From positions 1-10,287 of the forward strand of contig CAVFGN010000049.1 in assembly GCA_963621965.1 (NCBI GenBank): DNA of 10,287 nucleotides. The letters are read 5' to 3'. The position numbers and the translations under genes were made by a program. Numbering within the stretch: the stretch's first letter is position 1; the number at the start of each line of letters is the position of its first letter. The notes under the pieces are model-generated. The model saw nothing but the letters and a program-made list of their open reading frames with translations. It did no database searches and was not told the DNA's origin. Shown here piece after piece: positions 7,329 to 10,287 of the stretch. This stretch comes from JAEELC01 sp963621965 (lineage in GTDB: Bacteria; Bacillota_I; Bacilli_A; Acholeplasmatales; Anaeroplasmataceae).

Positions 7329-8402
7329 CTAATTGTTTAGAAATAATTCTTTAATTTCTTCTTCTTTTAAATTTGAACCAATAACACAAATTTTTCCTGT
7401 AGGAATAGCACTAGTTTCACGAATTTCAAATTCTCCTGGAACTAGATCAAATTCAAACCATGTATCATTTGATTTAACAATGCCTTTAGATCTCAATACA
7501 ATACCATATCTATTAGAGTTTGCTAAAGTATCAAGGACTTCGTTAAGTTTTTCTTTATCAAATGTTTTGGCAGTTTCAAAGCCATATGATACAAACACAT
7601 CATCTGCATCTAAATCACCTTCGTGGTGGCAAGAACAATTAGGATCACTGCAATGGTGATGGTGGTGTTCATGTTCTTCGTCTTCGTCATGATCATGATG
7701 ATGTTCTTCGTGTTCATGGTCATGATCGTCATCATGATCATCATGATGGTGGTGATGATGACTTACTTTATTCTTAACTTCTTCAAGTAATTTTTTCTCA
7801 AATTCATCATTTTTTGCTTCATATGATTCAATTAATTTTTCATCACTTAGTTCACTTGTAGGAGTAGTAACAATAATAGCTTCTAGGTTAATACCTCTGA
7901 TGATATCTAAAGCTTCAGAAACCTTTTTTTCGCTTGCTACATCAGTTCTTGATAATATTATAGTTTTTGCATGTTTGATTTGGTCAATGTAAAATTCGCC
8001 AAAATTTTTTAAATACATCTTAGCTTTAGTTACGTCGCACATACATACAAGTGCATTAATTTTAGAATTTTCAATATTAGAATCAGTTACCGCTTTAACA
8101 ATATCTGAAAGTTTACCAACCCCACTTGGTTCAATAATAATACGATCAGGGTTATATTTTGCGACTAATTCCTTTAGTGCTTCTTCAAAATCACCTTGAA
8201 GTGAACAACAAATACAACCTTGGTTTAATTCGGTAATATCAATTTTAGTATCTTTTAAGAAACTACCATCGATTCCAATCTCACCATACTCATTTTCAAT
8301 TAATACGACCTTTTCGTCTTTTAATTTTGTATTTAAAAGTCTTTTTATAAGTGTAGTTTTACCTGCACCTAAAAAACCTGAAATAATATCTATTTTAATC
8401 AT
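7329..8402 (-). CDS. CobW/COG0523 G3E GTPase with histidine-rich metal-binding region
   Basis: This 357-residue protein has the canonical COG0523 layout: P-loop GFLGAGKTT (9-17), ENEYGEIGID (36-45), the metal-binding GCICCSL with C63, C65 and C66, IIIEPSG (88-94), and SRTD (151-154) as the NKxD equivalent. A CobW_C domain occupies about 268-355. Between the domains lies a 46-residue tract (215-260) with 22 His plus Asp/Glu and C251, C256 and C258. Family members are GTP-dependent metallochaperones or metal-allocation factors for zinc, cobalt, nickel or iron (YeiR, YciC/ZagA, CobW, Nha3-type), and the His tract probably buffers or delivers divalent metal. ATG 8402 has a GAAGGA ribosome binding site about nine bases upstream. 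It is the first gene of a three-gene operon ending in an [FeFe]-hydrogenase, and its promoter carries a Fur-family-like palindrome. The metal and client are unproven: either Zur-type zinc control or a hydrogenase iron role fits. Confidence 0.92.
   Translation of the reverse strand: MIKIDIISGFLGAGKTTLIKRLLNTKLKDEKVVLIENEYGEIGIDGSFLKDTKIDITELNQGCICCSLQGDFEEALKELVAKYNPDRIIIEPSGVGKLSDIVKAVTDSNIENSKINALVCMCDVTKAKMYLKNFGEFYIDQIKHAKTIILSRTDVASEKKVSEALDIIRGINLEAIIVTTPTSELSDEKLIESYEAKNDEFEKKLLEEVKNKVSHHHHHHDDHDDDHDHEHEEHHHDHDEDEEHEHHHHHCSDPNCSCHHEGDLDADDVFVSYGFETAKTFDKEKLNEVLDTLANSNRYGIVLRSKGIVKSNDTWFEFDLVPGEFEIRETSAIPTGKICVIGSNLKEEEIKELFLNN
7623..7760 (-). repeat. Low-complexity DNA encoding the His/Asp/Glu tract of the CobW protein
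   Basis: Alternating CAT/CAC, GAT/GAC and GAA codons give a degenerate trinucleotide repeat of 138 bases, coding residues 215-260. Both His codons and both Asp codons are mixed, so the tract is held at protein level and is not a recent pure codon expansion. Such DNA can slip, so length may differ between strains. Confidence 0.7.
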
Positions 8403-8428
8403 AATATAATTCCTTCTTTCATCAAATA

Positions 8429-8457
8429 ATTATATATCTATTTTTATTTTATTGCAA
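8429..8457 (-). promoter_or_regulatory. Promoter of the CobW-CobW-hydrogenase operon
   Basis: On the minus strand: TTGCAA at 8457-8452, a spacer of exactly 17 bases, then a perfect TATAAT at 8434-8429. This is the best sigma-A-type promoter in the window. It sits in the 46-base gap between the hypothetical gene and the CobW gene, with the -35 just after the upstream stop codon. The transcript start is expected near 8421-8423, giving a leader of about 20 bases. Confidence 0.65.
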
Positions 8458-9378
8458 ATCATTTGCAACAATTGCACAACCTATTATTTTATTAGCCTTA
8501 CAGTAGTTTCTACTTAAAATTTTATATTTACATTTTAAATCATTTTGGTTCTCGCACCCTATTTTATTTAGAGTATTTAATCCGTCTGATATATAGCAAG
8601 CTGTAGCTTTATTTAGGAGTGAATTTTTATATATTGTTAAATAGTTATTTGATTTATCAATAATTAAACAATTAAATTCACATTTTTTTTCAACTACAAA
8701 ATGCTTTATTGTTTTAGGTAAATATAAATAATCAATATAGTTAAAATTTATCGTCACACTATCTATTTCTTTTTCATTAATTTTTGACGGAATAATTGCA
8801 AATAAATGTTCATTCGTATCATAATATGGTTTAGATAATCTGATGTCAAACATGCCTTTTAAATATACAAATTGATAATATTTAGCATTGGTAAAGTATC
8901 TAAGCGCATCCCTTCTAATTGAATACTTTTTAGCAATTTCAAATAGTTCATCAAATGTTTTTTCTTTAAAAATACATATAACATTATCGAATTTATCGAA
9001 TATTATATCATTTTCAACTTTAAAATTTTGATTTCTTATTTCTACTTCTTCGCATTTTAAGTCTAATTTAATTATTACATTAACGTTAGAATTAATGATG
9101 AACTTTTTACATATAACTTGTTTTTCAATATCAATATATGTTATTGGTTTATTCTCTATTTCATCTTTTATTTCAATTATTTCACTTTTAGGTACGTCTA
9201 AAACAACGCCATCATCATTTAATAAATACTTATATCCTTCAATATAACGAGTAATATTATTAATTTTTTTCTTATATATTTTAGACTCAGGATTGTTAAT
9301 AAGTTCATCTACATATAAAAGAATATCAAATATCATTAATATGACAAGTATTATATAAAAAATCGTATTTTCATTCAT
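8449..9378 (-). CDS. Hypothetical single-pass membrane-anchored, cysteine-rich protein
   Basis: I do not recognise the family of this 309-residue protein. A single hydrophobic segment (about 6-22) lies at the N-terminus, followed by a Lys-rich patch (K33, K36-K38). By the positive-inside rule this would leave the soluble part in the cytoplasm, although an uncleaved signal anchor facing outward is possible. The rest is rich in Ile, Asn, Lys and Tyr with alternating beta-like strands. Segments around 195-260 (such as YLYLPKTIKHFVV) faintly recall degenerate BspA-type leucine-rich repeats. There are ten cysteines, seven of them in 233-301, including C233-x3-C237, which might bind metal. The start ATG 9378 has AGGTGA six bases upstream. 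The gene runs in the same direction as the CobW operon, 46 bases ahead with no terminator between, so partial read-through is possible. It is divergent from the YjdF-like gene. Confidence 0.75.
   Translation of the reverse strand: MNENTIFYIILVILMIFDILLYVDELINNPESKIYKKKINNITRYIEGYKYLLNDDGVVLDVPKSEIIEIKDEIENKPITYIDIEKQVICKKFIINSNVNVIIKLDLKCEEVEIRNQNFKVENDIIFDKFDNVICIFKEKTFDELFEIAKKYSIRRDALRYFTNAKYYQFVYLKGMFDIRLSKPYYDTNEHLFAIIPSKINEKEIDSVTINFNYIDYLYLPKTIKHFVVEKKCEFNCLIIDKSNNYLTIYKNSLLNKATACYISDGLNTLNKIGCENQNDLKCKYKILSRNYCKANKIIGCAIVANDLQ
8452..8468. promoter_or_regulatory. Perfect 17-bp palindrome over the -35 box, candidate Fur/Zur-family operator
   Basis: TTGCAAATCATTTGCAA has two perfect 8-base arms around one central base. 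The AATnATT core and odd-length symmetry match the 7-1-7 layout of Fur, Zur and PerR boxes; outer bases differ from the B. subtilis consensus boxes. The left arm is the -35 box of the CobW operon, so a bound repressor would block transcription. A third TTGCA copy follows at 8472-8476 after CAA. The site overlaps the last codons of the upstream gene. Which regulator binds, if any, is inference. Confidence 0.45.
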
Positions 9379-9425
9379 ATTTTCACCTTTTAAATATTTT
9401 AAACTAAACTAAACAAATTTTAAAG

Positions 9426-9455
9426 AAAATATCTCTCTTTTCACCACTTAATCAA
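9426..9455 (-). promoter_or_regulatory. Possible promoter of the hypothetical membrane protein gene
   Basis: On the minus strand TTGATT (9455-9450), an 18-base spacer and TATTTT (9431-9426) match consensus at four of six positions each. It is the best pair I find in the 152-base divergent intergenic region (9379-9530), but AT-rich sequence gives such matches easily. Confidence 0.25.
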
Positions 9456-9503
9456 ATTAGAATATGGAATTTACACATATTTTATTTTATCTTGATTTTT
9501 CTT

Positions 9504-9515
9504 TATGGTATAATT
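9504..9515 (+). promoter_or_regulatory. Extended -10 promoter of the YjdF-like gene with a very short leader
   Basis: TATGGTATAATT contains a perfect TATAAT (9509-9514) with a TGn extension, identical over 12 bases to the dehydrogenase promoter. No good -35 is seen. The transcript should start near 9520-9522, so the leader is only about 10 bases and the AAGGTGAT ribosome binding site (9519-9526) lies at or across the 5' end. Confidence 0.5.
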
Positions 9516-9530
9516 TAGAAGGTGATTTAA

Positions 9531-10178
9531 ATGAAAAAGAAAATTGAATATATAATACCTGGATTATTATTTCTTTTTGGTATTATAAGTATAATTGTTA
9601 GAGCAATTACTAAAGGAAGTAGTGGCTTAACATTTCAGTTCATATGGGCTAATTTGATTGGATCTCTACTTGTTTTATATCCACTTTGTGGAAAATTATT
9701 AAAAATAAAACTTCCTATTTCTCTTGAAATAATGTTAGCTATACATATTGTGATTGGTGTTAATCTAGGAACCGGATATAGAGTTTACGATTACATTGAA
9801 TGGTGGGATGTATTAGCTCATGGATATTTTGGACTTGAAGCAGCACTTATCGCTTACTTTATAATAATCCATACGAATGCACATGACATGACTTTGGCAG
9901 GTAAGTTAACATTTATGTATTCATTTGCAATGGGCTGTGGTGGTTTTTGGGAATTAATTGAATATATTACAGATAAAATTTCAGGAGACGATTCACAACA
10001 CGTTTTTGATATGGCTGACGGTTTAAGTCCTGTAGCTGATACAATGGAAGATATGATGATTACTTTTGTTGGCGCAACAATAGTTATTTGTATTTACGTC
10101 CTAGATTATTTTAATTCTAAAAAACTTATCAATATTATCGACGAAGACTTCGGATACAAAAAAGATTCACAAAACTAA
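9531..10178 (+). CDS. Six-helix membrane protein, YjdF/DUF2238-like
   Basis: This 215-residue integral membrane protein has hydrophobic segments at about 7-24, 35-54, 63-84, 96-114, 125-141 and 174-192, and a short charged cytoplasmic-type tail. Polar residues near the membrane recur in the pattern of the E. coli inner-membrane YjdF (DUF2238) family: W91-W92-D93 with H97 ahead of helix 4, W140-E141 with E144 at the end of helix 5, and D170-T171-M172-E173-D174 at the start of helix 6. The acidic and His residues might bind a metal or polar ligand, but function in this family is unknown to me. This is not the cytoplasmic B. subtilis YjdF controlled by the azaaromatic riboswitch, and no riboswitch fits in the short leader. 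ATG 9531 follows AAGGTGAT by four bases. The gene is monocistronic, with its own promoter and terminator. Confidence 0.75.
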   Translation: MKKKIEYIIPGLLFLFGIISIIVRAITKGSSGLTFQFIWANLIGSLLVLYPLCGKLLKIKLPISLEIMLAIHIVIGVNLGTGYRVYDYIEWWDVLAHGYFGLEAALIAYFIIIHTNAHDMTLAGKLTFMYSFAMGCGGFWELIEYITDKISGDDSQHVFDMADGLSPVADTMEDMMITFVGATIVICIYVLDYFNSKKLINIIDEDFGYKKDSQN

Positions 10179-10192
10179 TTGTGAATCTTTTT
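10159..10192 (+). terminator. Intrinsic terminator overlapping the end of the YjdF-like gene
   Basis: A perfect 14-bp stem pairs 10159-10172 with 10179-10192 around the 6-base loop AACTAA, ending in TTTTT. The left arm encodes the last residues of the protein and the loop contains the last sense codon and the TAA stop. The flanking A and T runs make it potentially bidirectional. Confidence 0.85.
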
Positions 10193-10209
10193 ATTATATA
10201 TTTAACAAT

Positions 10210-10231
10210 AAAAAAACTGCATTACTGCAGT
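10210..10231 (-). terminator. Intrinsic terminator of the rRNA operon
   Basis: On the minus strand ACTGCA pairs with TGCAGT around a 4-base loop and is followed by a run of seven T residues that begins at the last base of the stem. It lies about a dozen bases beyond the 3' end of the 5S rRNA, the usual position for an rRNA operon terminator. Confidence 0.75.
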
Positions 10232-10242
10232 ATTTGAAAGTT

Positions 10243-10287
10243 TGCTTGGCAACTACCTACTCTTGCACATGCTCTCATGTACTACCA
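10243..10287 (-). rRNA. rrf: 5S ribosomal RNA, 3' end only (rest outside the window)
   Basis: The minus strand reads TGGTAGTAC, a perfect hairpin ACATG-AGAG-CATGT (helix IV), then AAGAGTAGG and a GTTGCCAAGC end. This aligns with the 3' third of Bacillota 5S rRNA (ATGGTAGT, helix IV, GAGAGTAGG, GCCAAGC). The exact 3' end is uncertain by a few bases, because the 5' strand of helix I is outside the window. A 23S or 16S-23S-5S operon probably extends to the right. Confidence 0.85.

Noticed and set aside
675..7659. Plus-strand and short overlapping open frames inside the ABC, hydrogenase and CobW genes (for example 1725-1946, 3670-3936, 6959-7228, 7333-7659).
   Set aside because: They lie antisense inside well-supported genes and show no domain or recognisable protein character.
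9379..9530. Riboswitch or structured RNA in the divergent intergenic region, prompted by the YjdF resemblance.
   Set aside because: The promoter leaves only about ten bases of leader on the plus strand, and no conserved stem pattern is visible on the minus strand.
566..10178. Absence of TGA stop codons in all eight complete genes, as a sign of TGA recoding to Trp.
   Set aside because: All genes read through cleanly with TGG for Trp and no in-frame TGA, and eight stops are too few; rare TGA use in a low-GC genome explains it.
1..10287. Insertion sequences, tRNA genes, CRISPR arrays or phage genes.
   Set aside because: No transposase, long terminal inverted repeats, cloverleaf or regularly spaced repeats were seen.

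Overview
The window is an AT-rich stretch, roughly one third G+C by eye, with Bacillota-style signals: strong AGGAGG or GGTGA ribosome binding sites, extended -10 promoters and short hairpin-plus-T-tract terminators. A two-cluster [FeFe]-hydrogenase indicates an anaerobe. The sequence fits an uncultured anaerobic low-GC Bacilli, Erysipelotrichia or Clostridia-type bacterium, possibly from the gut. Lineage is inference. All eight complete genes end in TAA (5) or TAG (3), and none in TGA.

From left to right, almost everything is transcribed on the minus strand. Positions 1-454 hold the 5' part of a short-chain dehydrogenase resembling gluconate 5-dehydrogenase, with its own extended -10 promoter. 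A terminator at 536-559 closes the operon to its right. That operon (566-4853) encodes a MarR-type regulator and two half-size ABC exporters. Their nucleotide-binding domains carry complementary degenerate motifs, so they should form an asymmetric heterodimeric efflux pump, probably controlled by the MarR protein.

A second minus-strand operon (5007-8402), closed by a terminator at 4969-4998, reads in transcription order: a CobW/COG0523 GTPase with a 46-residue tail holding 22 histidines; a second, divergent CobW-type GTPase that lacks CxCC and ends in a YcgQ/DUF1980-like domain; and a two-[4Fe-4S] [FeFe]-hydrogenase. The genes are 4-8 bases apart. The promoter has a perfect 17-bp palindrome (TTGCAAATCATTTGCAA) over its -35 box, and the AATnATT core of that palindrome is like operators of the Fur/Zur/PerR family. 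Together this suggests a metal-controlled metallochaperone and hydrogenase unit, which is the most interesting part of the window.

Upstream lies an unrecognised 309-residue protein with one membrane segment and many cysteines (8449-9378). It is divergent from a plus-strand six-helix membrane protein resembling the E. coli YjdF/DUF2238 family (9531-10178), whose stop codon sits in the loop of its own terminator hairpin. The right edge holds the 3' end of a 5S rRNA gene on the minus strand with its terminator, so an rRNA operon probably lies beyond the window.
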